64,000 bases of DNA from contig CM043945.1 in NCBI GenBank assembly GCA_014529385.2, positions 94,184,612 to 94,248,611 of the forward strand, written 5' to 3'. Shown here one piece after another: positions 53,987 to 64,000 of the stretch. How positions within the stretch are numbered: the stretch's first letter is position 1; every line of letters starts with the position of its first letter. A program made the position numbers and the translations under genes. Below the pieces are notes generated by a model. It did not search any database and had not been told where the DNA came from. It saw nothing but the letters and a program-made list of their open reading frames with translations. Source of the stretch: Adiantum capillus-veneris. Its lineage: Eukaryota > Streptophyta > Polypodiopsida > Polypodiales > Pteridaceae.

Positions 53987-55438
53987 ATGATTGATGAGGA
54001 AAATCAAGTGCAATCACTTGACTTAGATGGACACGATTCTGTGATCGAGGTACCCATTAACGAATTAGGGCAGTATTTTGAAGGCGACGAGTCTAATGCG
54101 ACCCTACCCATCACTACCAAGGGATTAACTATAAAGGGAATTCTTGATGGTGGTGCGGGAGTTAGCATCGTTACAAAAGATTGTTGGGAATCCATGGGAA
54201 AACCCCGCCTCAGTGCTACTAACATTGTGGTAAAGATGGCAAATGGTACCATAGCCAAACCTGTGGGGATGCTCAAGGATCTTAAGATCAAAGTTCTAGG
54301 ACACAAGGTACGACATACGTTCATTGTAATGGATTTCTCTAAACACCTTATGTCATATGAAATGATTTTAGGACGACCATTCATGAGGGAAGCACAAATG
54401 GTTCACGATTGGTCTAAAAATCATGTCTATTTGCAATTCCAAGACTCTGTCCTTAGAGTGGATTTGGTGACTGGTAAGGTACACCCCTTAGGGAGTAAAA
54501 CCATTATTGATCATCGCTCTGACACCACAGTTCACTCGGCCCCACTACAATATTGTTACACTTGTAAGAAGGATACAGACATTGGCCAAGATTCTCCTTA
54601 TATGGATATCCTACCTGGGATGACTGAGTCGGACAATGTGGATTGGGTACACCTAGCTGCAACCATAGACACTTGGGGAAATAGGGGGACGACCTGGGTA
54701 ACACCTGAGGGGGATGAAATGCCTATACCCTTAAATATGCTACAAGCAATGCGTATCGCTTCCGACAAGACTCCTCCTAAGGTAACGAAGAAAACATACA
54801 AGTGGGTCCCTAAAGCTTCTTTAGTGACCATAGCTAGTGCTAATAAACAGAAGCCTTGTAAGAAACGTACCACTCGCTCCAAGAAAAGTAAGAAAATGTT
54901 GCGATGGATCCCTAAACGACTATTGGAAGCCCAAGGCTACTATCAAGGAAATGATCAAATCTGGGTGCCAAAACGTAGATTGTACTCTTACCTATCACCT
55001 GACCCAAGTGAGCCCAATCCCGTAGCTCCAAAACGAATCAATGATCCTGGAAAGGAAAAAATCACAGAATGCTACACACCCGCTCCCGAGCTAGTTTGGG
55101 TACCAAAGAAAGAACGATTTGTTCCACCTAGCTCAGGAAGGGGGGAGTCCCATGAAGATTCTAGCTCATCATGTAATACATCCATAGAGGTAAAAGCTTC
55201 TACACCGCCTCCATCTACAGTAGTGGACCTCCATGAAGCTACAAAAGAATCCACACCTCCCAGTGTTCAAGAATCACCTGATGAACCACTTCAAGTTCAA
55301 TCCTGGGAGAGTACCTTACCACCCTTGCAGCTTGACGAGGCACCTAGGGTAATAGAAAACTACTGGCAAAAATCCTCACCTATTACCAACTGGAACAATT
55401 GGTTTCAAAGGGTGACAAGCTCATTTCAAACGGTATGA
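53987..55438 (+). CDS. TRG protease and W-[VI]-P-K repeat protein (483 codons)
   Basis: It begins 30 bases after the gag stop and in the same frame, so it may be made by TAG readthrough or from its own ATG. The protease is at about residues 40-140: ILDGGAGVSIVTKDCW (D-G-G active-site variant), VKMANGT, and EMILGRPFMREAQMVHDW. The tail from about 265 has YKWVPKAS, LRWIPKRL, QIWVPKRR and LVWVPKKE in a Lys/Arg-rich setting, then a Ser/Pro-rich end. No polymerase domains follow. Homologous to G2 41356-44091. The W-x-P-K tail has no function I know; nucleic-acid binding is a guess from its charge. Confidence 0.8.
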   Translation: MIDEENQVQSLDLDGHDSVIEVPINELGQYFEGDESNATLPITTKGLTIKGILDGGAGVSIVTKDCWESMGKPRLSATNIVVKMANGTIAKPVGMLKDLKIKVLGHKVRHTFIVMDFSKHLMSYEMILGRPFMREAQMVHDWSKNHVYLQFQDSVLRVDLVTGKVHPLGSKTIIDHRSDTTVHSAPLQYCYTCKKDTDIGQDSPYMDILPGMTESDNVDWVHLAATIDTWGNRGTTWVTPEGDEMPIPLNMLQAMRIASDKTPPKVTKKTYKWVPKASLVTIASANKQKPCKKRTTRSKKSKKMLRWIPKRLLEAQGYYQGNDQIWVPKRRLYSYLSPDPSEPNPVAPKRINDPGKEKITECYTPAPELVWVPKKERFVPPSSGRGESHEDSSSSCNTSIEVKASTPPPSTVVDLHEATKESTPPSVQESPDEPLQVQSWESTLPPLQLDEAPRVIENYWQKSSPITNWNNWFQRVTSSFQTV

Positions 55439-55447
55439 TCTACCCAA

Positions 55448-55459
55448 GGAAGGGGGGAG
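55448..55459 (+). other. Internal polypurine tract of TRG
   Basis: GGAAGGGGGGAG ten bases after the ORF stop, then TGTTTGC. It shares its first ten bases with the 3' tract at 57056. G2 has the same feature at 41082. Confidence 0.5.
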
Positions 55460-57055
55460 TGTTTGCTGACAGTCATCATTCACTTGTTTCCCTCTCAACC
55501 TTTTTCCCTGACCTCTCAATCACCAATCTTAGGGAATCTACATATAAAGATTTATACTCACAAAAAAAAAAGAAAAAGAGCAAGAGCAATTAGCAAACGA
55601 GTATGCACATTAAAGTCAAAACATTGACTCAGACCTGCACATGTCACATCTGGTACAGTGAAACAGAAACCTATGCCATGAAACACCTTTGATCCTCATC
55701 ACTTGAGTGATGGAGGGTAAGTAAGATTAGTACGATAGGAGTGTTTCTGTTTTAGAGTTGAGTGATTAGCGAAGTTCTCTTTTCCCACTAATGTGCCTCC
55801 TGGAGGTATTCCTTTTGTTTCCTAGTGTGTACAGGAGCGTGTTGCTATTGATAGGATTTGGACGTTCATGGAACCTTTCTCTCGTTCACACTTCAAATCA
55901 AGCGCGACCATCGACACAAACAGGTGTTTTATGTCCATTAGCATTGCCCTTATCTTTTTGCATCCATGTTTGTCTGCTTTGATTGTGATTGGTAGCATAA
56001 TATTCAGCGCATTGGCTTAGTATCAAACATTTAATTCAATGTAATGTTTTGTCATAATCACTTGTTTAGGTGTAAAAATCAAGCAGTCCGACTAAGCTAC
56101 TTTGACCAAGCTAGGTGTTAGAGATCTTCTCTTAATACCATGGGGAATGCCTTCCTAATAAGCAATGGTTACTTAGGTTCTTAATCCGATTTAGGCAGCA
56201 TTGTGTGAAATGTACTAGGGCTTTCTAGTGGGCTTAACCCTAGTGACCTTTAGCTTAAGTATTATAAAGGGAGTTTACTAATGTGATGAGCCTGGGGAGT
56301 GTAACAATGTTATATGACCCCCCAAAGTTACAAAATTTAAATGTTGAAAATGAACAAGCAAAAAATCAAAGTGCCACAATGTAAAATTTTAAGCTGGAAG
56401 AGAAATCTCAGCTTGATTTGGTACTTCACTCACATGTATCGCCTATGGTACTTGAGCCCTAGAGGTTCCCAGTGTGGGCGCTTTTCCTTGAAAAGCAAAA
56501 AACCCAAGGCATACAAAATAAGCACACACAACAAAACTGAATCAATGTGAAAAGACCTTGGGGGGTCAAAGAAAAAGTAATCAGTCAAGCGATGATTTCA
56601 TGAGAAATTCCTTTTATGGTAGCTTAACTACAAAGTCTTCTGGATATAGCCTCTAGTCAGCCCTCGAAAATGAATACTTGGCTCTCGCGATTAAACAACT
56701 TAATTGACCACTGAAAATTAAGAAGCTTACCCATGGTATTAATATTCGATCTCTAGTGCCTTTCGACCGTCAAATTAGCGACCCCAGACTTGTTTAATTT
56801 TCTACCTTTACATCTGTTTATGCATTTGATTACATTGCAATTTAATGTTCATTGCTAAAAAATTGTTTGAAATTCTTTTACCAATCAATGTGTCTACCTA
56901 AAACTGCATATGCTTTTTAAGAGAATGCAATTACTGTGCCAATGTTGTTTGATTTTGCAGTGACTGAAGAAGGCTAAGGACATTCATCTCAAATGCTCTT
57001 CCACCTCGACGAACCAGCTTCAACTCAATAGCTTCCAAGGACGGAATCTACATCA
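55460..57055 (+). other. TRG 3' non-coding stretch
   Basis: About 1.6 kb with no frame of note, AT-rich, between the internal and 3' polypurine tracts. It is where pol would lie in an autonomous element, but no RT or integrase remnant was recognised. Confidence 0.6.
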
Positions 57056-57067
57056 GGAAGGGGGGCA
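57056..57067 (+). other. TRG 3' polypurine tract
   Basis: GGAAGGGGGGCA directly before the 3' LTR. Confidence 0.85.
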
Positions 57068-57352
57068 TGTTAACCCTCACGGCACACGGACGCCCTATGA
57101 TCTATAAACGTTGTATTATTTAGAGTCAGGTACCGGGCTTGTCAGACCAATAGGGAAAGGTAGAGTGATCGCCGATGAGAGGCGCACTTTAACTTGGACA
57201 TTCAAGAGATTAGTTGGTTAAGCATGGGCGCCCAAGTGTGAATGGGGTGAGCTCCTATAAAAGCCAACTAAACCTAATTTTTACTCATTCTCTCATTTGT
57301 GCAATTGAAGAGTGCTCTTGCTCCATCTCCATCTTCTTCTTCTTCACCTCCT

Positions 57353-57388
<36 letters not shown>

Positions 57389-57639
57389 GGAGAGTGTGTG
57401 TGCGATCGAGCATTACGAAGGCACGACGGCGGCGAAGCGGTTGAGCGCGGCACGACTGCAGCTTCTTCTTCATCGCGGCGAGGAATCCACCACGAAGGCG
57501 AGCGTAGAGCGGTGAGTGACACACCCTTTGTTCTCTTGAGCTTGCTAGTTTAGGCTTGTTGTGTGCTTGGAGCCGTTTGTGGCTCGCACACGGTGTATTG
57601 GCAAGTCCCTTGCTTCGACAGTGCGGCAAGGAGCGCACA
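57068..57639 (+). repeat. TRG 3' LTR (572 bp)
   Basis: Pairs with 48826-49401; TATAAAA at 57256-57262. Ends GGAGCGCACA and is followed by the GGCAC duplication and copia-2 integrase. The minus-strand frame of copia-2 runs on into this LTR by chance. Confidence 0.95.
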
Positions 57640-59876
57640 GGCACCAAAGCATATGCCAAACAGCCAAAAACACGCATGTGCTCAATAGAAGGTTTTCTAT
57701 CATGCCATGCTTCATATGGAGTAATAGACTGCAAAGCTTTCGTAGGACACCTGTTAAGTACATAAGTGGCACACATGATGGCCTCAAGCCAAAAAGAATG
57801 CGGCAAAGCTTGACTTTTGACCATACATCGTGCCATTTCCGTTAGTGACCTGTTTTTCCTCTCAGCAACACCATTTTGCTGAGGTGTATAAGGCACTGTA
57901 CATTGGTGTTTTATCCCACGACTAGCCAGAAATGCATTAAATTCATGAGACATATACTCCCCCCCTCGATCGGAACGGAGGGTGCCCATAGTACATTTTG
58001 AGACATTTTCAGCCATAGCCAAAAATTGTTTGAAGCACATAAAAACTTCGGACTTCGCTTTAAGCAGAAATACCCATGCATGCCTGGAGTAATCATCAAT
58101 GAAAGTCACGAAGTACAGGTAATTGCCCAAGGACGGAGTTTGCATGGGCCCACAAACATCACTATGCACAAGCTGCAACCTGCATGTGGCCCTAACTGAA
58201 CCATCCTTTGGAAACTTAGAACGCTGCATTTTACCCAGAATACAGCCTTCACAAACATGTTTGACAGGTGCTTCAAGAGGCGGCAAAGAAGCAACCATAT
58301 CAGATTTCTGCAAACGCAGCAAACTGGCAAAATTCAGATGACCAAAACGTGCATGCCAAAGTTTTGCATCTGAAATAGCCCTTGAATCTGCAACAGCATT
58401 TGCAAAATTTTGTCCACACTTGTCATACAAAGTGAGCTTATACAGCCCACGGCACAAAAGCCCAGATGCAACAATTTCATCACCAAAACTGAGATCATGA
58501 ACTATACATCTGTCATCCACAAATTTGACTACAAGTCCAAGTCTAGCAAGTGCGGATACAGACAAGAGATTCTTCTTGATCCCAGGTACATAAAGTGCAT
58601 CAACAAGTGTGAAGGAACTGCCATTAGCAGCAGTGAGCACAATCTTTCCAACTCCCTGAACTGGATAAGAGGCGTTGTTGGCACAAGTGACTGAATTCCC
58701 ATGAGGGACAGACTCGAGAGAGGTAAACAATTCACGATGTGAGGTAATGTGCTTTGTAGCACCACTGTCGAAATACCACACATGTGAATCTGCAGCAACT
58801 GACAAGCATGCATCATGGACAGCAGGATTGTAAGTGCACTCTGCGCTAAAAGCCCATTCTGCATCAACATCAGCATCACAATCTCCTTTCACAGAAGACT
58901 CAACAATGGCTACATTTGTAGTGGAACCAGCATTTGCAGTCGAACCACCCTCTTTCTTCTTAGCCTCTTTGGCCTTCAACTTAGGACACGACTTGATCAA
59001 GTGATCATTGGCTTTACAATAATGGCAACGCATCTTCTTTTTTCCCTTATCACCAGAATTGCCAGACGAAGTGCTGCCAGCAGAAGCATTAGGAACAGAA
59101 ATTTTGCCACTCGCAGCAGAACCATAAGAAGTGGCTGCATTACTGTTACCACCCTTTCTTTGAGAAGCAATAAAAGCCTGTTCAACTGCACGCTGCCTAG
59201 TCCTGTTTTTTCTAGAAAGTGACTCTTGCAACAGCAATGTGCATAATGCATCAAACTTGACAACTTCAGGATTTCCTTGGGTCATCAGTCTCCAAGTACT
59301 AGCAAAAGTCTGGTAGGAATCTGGTAAGGCATCAAGAACAGTCTGCATAAGGGAACTGTCCGAAATGACTTCACCTGCAGAAATGAGTTGCTCATTGATA
59401 TCCTTGACACTAGCAAGGAAAGTGTCCATATCATCTTCCTCATGCATAATCTTCGACTCTAGCTCTTTACGCAGCAAAGCAATTTTAGCCTCATTGCGGC
59501 TTGCATAAAGACCTGCTAGAATATCCCAAGCCTGTTTTGCAGATTTTGCTGAACGGATGTGAGGAATAATGGTGCGCTTCACAGACAACGCAATCAATGC
59601 ATGAGCCTGCGCATCCTTAACATCCCAACGAGCTTGTTCTGCCGTAGGCAAAACAACTCTAACAACTGCAATCCTTGCAGCAAGACCTGCAACATCCTCA
59701 ATATCGCCTACATCTTCAAAACCAGGACGTACATCAATGCCCTGCACAATGTTCCAAACACCTTTTGACACAAGAACATGTTGCATCATATAAGCCCACA
59801 TAGGGTAGTTGTCCCCATCCAACCTATCCTCAGCAGCAAACATCTTGAACACATCTGTGTTGTTGTTGTCAGCCAT
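57640..59876 (-). pseudogene. Copia-2 gag-pol, 5' half: Gag, protease, integrase
   Basis: The chosen start is the ATG at 59876 (MADNNNTDVF); an upstream extension of the frame lacks Gag character. Gag has LDGDNYPMWAYMM; zinc knuckle CHYCKANDHLIKSC; protease WYFDSGATKH; integrase finger HARFGHLNF then CEGCILGKMQ; core LVHSDVCGP, LRSDRGGEY and NGVAERKNR, with D, D and E all present. The frame is open to the TRG insertion at 57640 and continues at 48825. The full polyprotein, counting both halves, is about 1430 codons and would be intact but for the defects in the other half. Confidence 0.92.
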
Positions 59877-60224
59877 GGTAAATGCTGCACCTGATGTGAA
59901 AACTGCCCGAAAATAGGAGAAATGGAGCGGGAACAACTTGTGCTATATAGCACAAACTGTAGAAGACTATAAGGCACCTGTTATGCAGAAAACGGCACTG
60001 ACAGAAAATCTGCACAAAATGACGAAATAGCCTGTGCAGTACTGCCCGTAGTGGAAACGGAGGCCGAAATGAGCCCAAATCAAAATTCTGAGCAGACCAA
60101 GCTCTTCGAGCCTTCCCAAAATATTTGTCGACCTGCGAACGCTCGCCAAAGCTCACTGAAATCGGAGAAAGTGAGCAGGCGTGTGCTGGAGCAGCTGGCG
60201 ACTAAGCCCGGGAAGACGTGACCT

Positions 60225-60236
60225 GCTCTGATACCA
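60225..60236 (-). other. Copia-2 primer binding site (initiator Met tRNA)
   Basis: The minus strand reads TGGTATCAGAGC, two bases inside the 5' LTR. Confidence 0.95.
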
Positions 60237-60238
60237 AT

Positions 60239-60465
60239 TGTTGGAATTAGGGTTGCAGAGAAACACACACAGCTTGGAGAAGACGAAGGAAGCTCAAGGC
60301 ACACAATAGAGAGTGTGTTACTTAGTGTGCAATGGAAAGATTGATAGCCCTAGAGTGATGGGCGTATATACAATGCACGGGGGAAAAAACCTCCTAAAGA
60401 GGGAAAAAATGCCCCGGCGGTCCTAGTGTGTTCACACACATCACTACCACATGTATATGGTAACA
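60239..60465 (-). repeat. Copia-2 5' LTR (227 bp)
   Basis: Nearly identical partner of 46469-46695; followed by the CAAAA duplication. Confidence 0.95.
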
Positions 60466-60470
60466 CAAAA

Positions 60471-62694
60471 CCGCAACTGTTTCGTCATAATTCTCGCAAA
60501 TTGTCGCTTTCAGACACCCCTAACTTGCGGATGAATTTTGAGGCCTCAAAGGACGTTTTTTCAAAGTTGAACTAAATGGTATAAAAACGTTTCCGATCCG
60601 ATACCGTTTGTGAAAGTTATAGCCAAAACAGTGAAATGCAGTTTAGACTGGTCAAAATGAGTCCAAATTCAATTTTAAAAGAAGATTTGGGATCTCTGTG
60701 ACATTGTGAATAATTCTGTATGGTCAAAAGTACAGTTGGACCTAAAAATGACCTTGAGACATCCTACGTGTAGGATGTCTTTTTGCTCAAAATTTAACAA
60801 AATTTGGTCCAGAGACTTCCCTTAAGTCCAACAACACAATGGTATGCTAAGAATTTCATTTGGACCTAAAAATGGCATTGAGACATCCTACGTGTAGGAT
60901 GTCTTTTTGCTCAGAATGACTTGAAATTGTCACCCCAGATTCTCCTTGGTCTGCTGATCACAGTGGTGTGCTCATATGTTGGTTTGTAGTCCTAAATCAA
61001 GTTGGAGACATCCTACGCGTAGGATGTCTTTTTGCTTTGTTTCAGCTCAAACTTGCACTATAGCTTCCCCTTGATGTGCTAAACTCACATCTATTTTTAC
61101 TTTTTGATTCTGACACCTATAGGTTGGTCAAATGATCAAGAATCTGTTTCAAAAGCCTGATGTCTGTTCTGATGAATTCCTAAGTCAAATCAACTCCAAA
61201 TTGGACCAAATTTGCCTAGAAGTCTTGCCTAAGGCTATACAACAGCATGGTATGGTCACAGGAGAATTTTGGTCTCAGAATCATGAAGTAGGCATCCTAC
61301 ACGTAGGATGTCTTTTTGCTAAGAATTTCCCCAAATTTGAACCACAGACTCTCCTTAAGGTGCTGATCACTGTGGTATGCTCATAATTTTGTTTAGAGTC
61401 CAAAATCACATAAAAGACATTCTACGCATAGGATGTCTTTTTGGCCTGTTTGACCCCAGACTTGTCCCACAGCTTCCCCTTGATGTCAGTAACCCAGTGG
61501 TATGCTTAGATTTTGGTTTGGATTTCAAAAGACTCAAATTTTAGTTGTTCTTGCCTTTTTTAGTCAAAAGTGCTAAAGTCCGCTTTGAACCCAGTTTTCT
61601 CACCCAAATGCGCTGAAAACTCTCACATGCACTCAAAACATCATGTATAACATGCACATGAAGTCACCCTATGGTTTGGTCCCAAAATTAGGCCTTGGAC
61701 ACAATTTGGGTAGGATGTCTGACAATTCTCGTCTTTTGGCTTTGATATGTCAAAATTTGGTCAAATTTCCACTTTCCAGGTGAAAATAGGGTAAAACCTA
61801 CCTTCTAAACACACTTGTAACCTCAGATTTTAAAAATTTCTACCAGATCACCCTGTAGACATCCTACGCGTAGGATGTCTACTACTTATTTTTTCAGACT
61901 GAAGTGTCCCTGATGCTTCCTTATGATCTCAGCAAGTGCAAGTATGCTTCACAATTGCAAAAACATGCAAAAATTACTCAATTTAAGCCTTTTCTAAAAT
62001 TTTACGTTTTCTAACTCCGCCTTTTGGCTTTGGTAAAAAAAAAAAGGGAAAAACACCCAAGTCAATATGTTACTAGGGTAAAACCTACCCTCTGAACCCA
62101 CTGGTGCAGTCAGAATTTTCAAATTTGGTCTCCAGAACCCCCTTGAGACATCCTACGCGTAGGATGTCTATGTTTACAGAATTGCAGGTTTTCTTCACAT
62201 AACCCTTGCAAATGCTCTTTTATATGCACATCATCAGTCAGTCATACAAAAATATCCACAAAAGCTTGTTTAATGCATTTTTACCCTCAAAAGCACACTT
62301 TTCCATGATTTCAAATGCAATCAAGCACTTTAGCAAATATTTCAGTGTTGAATAGCTCTAGATCAGAATCAGATCACTTACCTAAAGCTACTCCTACAAA
62401 TCATATGGGGTTTTGCATCTATGAGTAGAAAAACGCTTCACTGCCACACACGGACTAGTAAACACTTTTATCACCTCACAAATCACTCGACTACCAGCAA
62501 CTACTCTAATCCACAGATCCTAACTAAACCTATCTTGTCGCAGACCCTTGGCAAGACACGTGCTTCCTGGCTATCCACTTGATCGCGGAATATCCTCTTC
62601 CGGATCCACTTAAGAAAAACGATTTCTTTAGCCGAAACTAAATCAAGCAACCATCACACGAGTGTTAGTAGGAAACCTACTTAGGTCCTTGTGT
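60471..62694 (-). other. G2 leader with palindrome array
   Basis: A 2.2-kb untranslated leader between the G2 primer site and copia-2. It has no convincing ORF. Its main feature is seven copies of a 24-base palindrome (AGACATCCTACG and its reverse complement) at 60757, 60881, 61006, 61290, 61415, 61857 and 62146, with a half copy at 61710-61720. The first five lie in diverged repeat units of about 125 bases (60757 to 60881 to 61006, then 61290 to 61415). Confidence 0.8.
60757..62169. repeat. Seven dispersed copies of a 24-bp palindrome
   Basis: Arms AGACATCCTA and TAGGATGTCT are largely invariant while the centre varies (CGCG, CGTG, CACG, CGCA). Copies 3, 6 and 7 are perfect palindromes. Five of the seven are followed by TTTTTG. 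Spacers are not conserved as CRISPR spacers or repeats would be, although flanking text repeats in part. Confidence 0.93.
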
Positions 62695-62712
62695 CCCCGG
62701 TAGCGGCGCCAA
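62695..62712 (-). other. G2 primer binding site, tRNA-Asp-like
   Basis: The minus strand reads TTGGCGCCGCTACCGGGG directly inside the 5' LTR; close to the tRNA-Asp site of plant Athila/Tat elements. Confidence 0.85.
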
Positions 62713-63671
62713 TGTTGGATGGAGTGACTCACACACCCATGAAGTGCATGCAAACACTACCTAGATCAACATAATGTCAATCGAGGACATAGATGACACG
62801 ATAGGCACACGGAGGAAATCTCTTTAGCTTGTCAAGCTGAGACCATCCTACACATACAACACTCTGGAAGGCCAACTAAACCACAATCAAGAACCTCACT
62901 GCTCTCAACTACACCACCTAGACACATACACACATACGAAAGGTAACTCACATAATGATGCCAGATTCATACAAAACTTAAGGAACACCATCCCCTCACT
63001 AGGATACACCTGTCCCTAAGCTTCTACACTCAAAACCCTCACTCTAAACCCATCTGCGGAAAACGCGTAGGATGATAGAGCAGAATTTTGAAAGGGTCCG
63101 AAACTGAAATTTATGAGTACCTATGCGTACCTTATGTCGCCACAATTCTATAGACTACTAGCACGTAGAAAACAGACATTGTTTGATACACTTACGGCCA
63201 CAAATAGCTTGTAGATGCATCGGCATGTGCGCTTCGTCTCGCGTGGAATGCTTGGCGTTGTCGCGTAGCTCTCCTCGAGCCTACAGCAATGGTGTAGTCG
63301 GATCTCCAATGTGTTGAGCGAGCCGGGCATAGCAAGAGGATGAAGCTCATGCTCACTCTCTTTCTCTCTCACACACAGTAGACGACAGCGCTTAAGTTTT
63401 TGATTATGATAAAAGTATTTTTTTACAAAATGACCCAGGTACCTTATATACTAAGGCTACCTTAGGTTTAACCAAAAATGGGGTTGAAAGGGTCAAATGG
63501 CTTTGTATTTACAATCTGGAAGTGCCATTGCACCCCGGCTTCTGAAACTAGAATAACTATTCATTACAAATGACGTTTATAGCCATAATCCGCAGCATTT
63601 CATAACTCGCAAAAGATAAGACTTTGGTACGAAACTTGAGTTATGTTGTGTTGTTGACCCAGCGGTCAACA
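62713..63671 (-). repeat. G2 5' LTR (959 bp)
   Basis: Pairs with 37979-39006 with clearly more differences than the copia-2 or TRG pairs show, in line with G2 being the oldest layer. It lacks the 68-bp duplication. Confidence 0.93.
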
Positions 63672-64000
63672 TGACCTTATGCATAAATTAAGAAATGTGG
63701 TTAGTGATGATGACGTGCCTCAAGATTTTGATGGGACTGGAACTAGCACCAAAGACTATCAGGCTATTTTCCAACTCCTAAAGGATGCCCTCAAAGAACA
63801 TGGCATTGTGGAAAACCTATTCCCGTTCCTCACAAGGTCAAGCTCGCAAAGAAGGCCACAAACGATGATGTGTTCTCCCGCATTGGGACATACCTACACA
63901 TTGAGGACACAATGCCAACTTCCCTTTATGCCTCGTGCGCAACAAAGACAAGGGGAAAAGGTAAGAAACAATCCATAAGACCTTCAGAGAAGGGCTTTCC
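63672..64000 (+). pseudogene. 3' part of the unrecognised gene, resuming after G2
   Basis: Continues the frame that stops at 37978: KDAVTKD is followed by LMHKLRNVVSDDDVPQDF once one target-site copy is removed. The frame is open through LLKDALKEHGIVENLF; at about 63825 the sense moves to another frame (VPHKVKLAKKATNDDVFSR, GTYLHIEDTMPTSLYAS) that stays open to the window end. One missing C in the CCC run there would explain the shift. The original frame also stays open by chance to 63978. Hydrophilic and lysine-rich; no domain recognised. Confidence 0.65.

Larger units (their letters stand above)
48826..57639 (+). mobile_element. TRG: gag-protease LTR element nested in copia-2
   Basis: LTRs 48826-49401 and 57068-57639, tRNA-Asp-like primer site, gag, protease/W-x-P-K ORF, long 3' non-coding part and polypurine tract. 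Target duplication GGCAC is exact at 48821-48825 and 57640-57644. It encodes no RT, RNase H or integrase. The plan resembles elements described as TR-GAG, but this one adds a protease and the W-x-P-K tail. Confidence 0.94.
46469..60465 (-). mobile_element. Copia-2: Ty1/copia element inserted in the G2 leader
   Basis: 227-bp LTRs at 46469-46695 and 60239-60465, initiator-Met primer site at 60225-60236, and exact target duplication CAAAA at 46464-46468 and 60466-60470. TRG is nested inside (48826-57639). Without TRG the element is about 5.2 kb. Confidence 0.96.
37979..63671 (-). mobile_element. G2: gag-protease LTR element, minus strand, host of two nested elements
   Basis: 3' LTR 37979-39006, polypurine tract, captured helicase fragment, protease/W-x-P-K ORF, gag (46372 to 44183), leader, primer site (62695-62712) and 5' LTR 62713-63671. 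Copia-2 (46469-60465) sits in its leader. The flanks are GGACC at 37974-37978 and TGACC at 63672-63676 (one mismatch), and the interrupted gene reads through the empty site in frame. Removing the nested element leaves about 11.7 kb. No RT or integrase is present, so it is non-autonomous. Confidence 0.87.

Noticed and set aside
57285-57639. Extension of copia-2 integrase into TRG LTR
   Set aside because: Accidental read-through; the true continuation is at 48825.
60757-62169. CRISPR array
   Set aside because: The repeats are palindromes with irregular spacing up to about 440 bases, partly repeated spacers and a plant retrotransposon context; no cas genes.
37979-63671. The two G2 LTRs as separate solo LTRs
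   Set aside because: The flanks join in one reading frame, and a primer site and polypurine tract lie correctly inside them.
1-64000. tRNA, rRNA or small RNA genes
   Set aside because: None seen; the tRNA-like matches are primer binding sites of the elements.

Overview
This window is transposon-dense nuclear DNA from a land plant. It holds Ty3/gypsy elements with plant-type features (a second RNase H downstream of the normal one, tRNA-Asp-like primer sites), two Ty1/copia elements with initiator-Met primer sites, and a captured piece of a plant-type DEAD-box RNA helicase. The sequence alone does not identify the species. Almost everything is retrotransposon nested in retrotransposon, and no intact host gene was found.

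Left block, 1-21935. A minus-strand Tat-like gypsy element (here R; its 3' LTR runs off the left edge) carries a plus-strand member of the same family (here F, 2587-15621) inside its pol gene. F has two complete 2624-bp LTRs, a leader with four small ORFs in two paralogous pairs, and a gag-pol broken by three stops and one frameshift. R keeps a nearly intact gag-pol, split by F, and only the first ORF pair. The second pair (about 150 codons each, F-box-like start) occurs only in F and is the most unusual coding content of this block. The 3' LTR of F also contains a copy of the junction between R and the 5' LTR of F.

Middle block, 21936-37978. A badly decayed minus-strand reading frame (21936 to about 25170), cut by R, is followed by gene-poor DNA. 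Then come a complete copia element with its target-site duplication (copia-1, 30181-35716), a copia-like LTR remnant, and the 5' part of an unrecognised gene (37182-37978).

Right block, 37979-64000. The unrecognised gene is cut by a 25.7-kb insertion and resumes in frame at 63672. The insertion is a three-level nest: a minus-strand gag-protease element (G2, 37979-63671), a minus-strand copia element inside its leader (copia-2, 46469-60465), and a plus-strand gag-protease element inside the copia-2 integrase/RT region (TRG, 48826-57639). Target-site duplications are visible at every level. G2 and TRG have different LTRs but the same plan: tRNA-Asp-like primer site, large Gag, aspartic protease, then a tail with repeated W-V/I-P-K motifs, an internal polypurine tract, and no reverse transcriptase or integrase. 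G2 also carries seven copies of a 24-nt palindrome in its leader and a captured helicase fragment beside its 3' LTR.

Function. The elements supply retrotransposition proteins only (Gag, protease, RT, RNase H, integrase). By eye, no element has a fully intact set, so G2 and TRG would depend on enzymes supplied from elsewhere.
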